NCBI GenBank assembly: GCA_037178675.1 | Contig: JAYMGJ010000332.1 | Span: 1-47,222 of the forward strand | Origin: Scleroderma bovista | Lineage: Eukaryota > Basidiomycota > Agaricomycetes > Boletales > Sclerodermataceae | DNA length: 47,222 nucleotides | Direction: 5' to 3' | Shown: piece after piece, positions 46,259 through 47,222 of the stretch | Numbering within the stretch: the first letter of the stretch is position 1 | How the letters are laid out: every line of letters starts with the position of its first letter | Notes under the pieces: model-generated | Told to the model about the DNA's origin: nothing | The model's database searches: none | What the model saw: the letters and a program-made list of their open reading frames with translations, nothing else | Translations under genes and position numbers: made by a program

Positions 46259-47222
46259 TCATACACAACCAAGTCTACCATACATTTGACATTGCTTTGC
46301 TGCATAGCATGCTCTCCCCATCTCTCCGCTCATATTAGCCTCCTCCTTCTGATCTCTCCAAAGTGTTTCCCTATACGAAAGAAATTGTCTTGTCCATGTG
46401 GCTTCACATGTCAATAGTTTTACCTCTTCGTCCCACCTGTCTCGCAATGCTTTCGCCCTCAACCAATGCACCCGGTAAACTATACATGTCAGCTGGTGTT
46501 AACATGAGGAGCAATCATCTTACATTCAGACATCCAATCATTGACTTCTGTATCCCGCGGCACATCCATTGTCCAAAACCAGGCCAAAGTGTCATCCCTA
46601 TGACCCCTTGCATTTGGGTCGGCAATGGTTGCACTGATCTTTAGGTCTTCTTTCCTCAACATTTTGTATCGGTTCAATGTGTTGCCACTTGCATTCAATG
46701 CTATCATTTGTTTCCGGCACCGACGATATATTGCCGCATGCCGCTGCACTTTCACATTGGCACTACCCACCTTCCCCCAGGCCCTCGTAGTCATATTGTA
46801 TGTCCCGGCATGTCTGACATCGGTCCGGAAGATGACTGCCTTGTGTGCCAGCGAAACCCTTAGTTCATGTAGAGCATTGTTGGCCTGACCTTCCCTCAAT
46901 CGTAACTCCTGATCCACCATGGTTAAAAGCCCCAACCTATCGGCTTGCTGCATCCCCAGGTACGACGGCAAGGGCAGTACCACAGCATCCGAGTAGTTGG
47001 GATCTTGTGGGTGGAATGTGTCTGAAAATACATCTTCACCATCACCTTCATCGATGTCCGTTGTGGAAATGAGATTATCCGAGATGTCCTCATTCCAATC
47101 TTCGCCTAGAAATTGGGAAGCTGATTCACAGAGCCGATCAATTTGCATCTGCAGGCGGTCCTGCCGGCGGGCAATAGACAACCTTTGTGTTTCCGTCGCC
47201 CTTGCATGAATGTGGCGGACAT
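46259..47222 (-). CDS. C-terminal part of a second KDZ transposase (runs off the window)
   Basis: The frame enters from the right edge. It reads RRQDRLQMQIDRLCESASQF, an acidic stretch, LPSYLGMQQADRLGLLTMVD, LREGQANNALHELRVSLAHK, FRTDVRHAGTYNMTTRAWGK and DLKISATIADPNARGHRDDT. It then reads LAWFWTMDVPRDTEVNDWMS, a short intron (46,477-46,521), FYRVHWLRAKALRDRWDEEV, LLTCEATWTRQFLSYRETLW and GRACYAAKQCQMYGRL. This block is the C-terminal tail of the CxC2-type KDZ transposase lineage (family knowledge), a different subgroup from the 19426-22859 enzyme. The catalytic core lies outside the window. The exact stop is uncertain: either 46259, or, with one more intron, about 46,130. No disruption is seen in the visible part. 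Confidence 0.78.

Overview
The window is nuclear DNA of a filamentous basidiomycete, most likely an agaricomycete. The evidence is the dense short spliceosomal introns (about 45-65 bp, GTRNGY...YAG), orthologues of MED14, a plasma-membrane syntaxin and argininosuccinate lyase, and mobile elements typical of mushroom genomes (Plavaka, KDZ, DIRS and TET/JBP dioxygenase genes). All calls come from reading the sequence; no database search was run.

Layout. (1) 1-13,500 is repeat-rich. Two solo LTRs of related families (LTR-A 360-1713, LTR-B 1756-2390) lie on the left, each with a perfect 5-bp target duplication. Inverted copies (LTR-B' 11061-11699, LTR-A' 11981-13161) lie on the right. Between them is a decayed 7-kb Plavaka (CACTA-like) transposon, 2608-9614. 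It has a transposase gene, a divergent accessory gene, 25-bp inverted ends and several TGA stops and frameshifts. A 721-bp CACTG-ended MITE interrupts its transposase. A dimeric satellite surrounds LTR-A'. (2) 13,501-23,271 is a well-preserved KDZ transposon with nearly identical 353-bp terminal inverted repeats and four genes: a long conserved accessory gene, a small basic-N-terminus gene with a duplicated 12-nt microexon, an RNase H1 N-terminal-like gene and an apparently intact KDZ transposase. Its right end is 162 bp from the MED14 start codon. (3) 23.4-37.1 kb is the host block: MED14, a FAR-17a/AIG1-like membrane protein, a syntaxin, argininosuccinate lyase and an ACS-family MFS transporter. 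(4) 37.5-38.8 kb is the 3' remnant of a DIRS retrotransposon (RNase H tail plus intact tyrosine recombinase). (5) 40.6-47.2 kb is a second KDZ-type region. An intact TET/JBP-type 2OG-Fe(II) dioxygenase gene is paired head-to-head with an uncharacterised gene, between clusters of a CGGCACAATCAAC-type repeat. It is followed by the C-terminal part of a different KDZ transposase that runs off the right edge.

Functional picture. The host genes are unrelated housekeeping genes (transcription, lipid or membrane protein, exocytosis, arginine synthesis, transport) in a transposon-rich neighbourhood. The most interesting parts are the two KDZ elements. One looks recently active and carries an apparent RNA-DNA-hybrid-binding accessory protein. 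The other carries a complete predicted 5-methylcytosine oxidase with an unknown partner gene, so an element that may edit DNA methylation sits close to elements whose nonsense changes look like CpG deamination.
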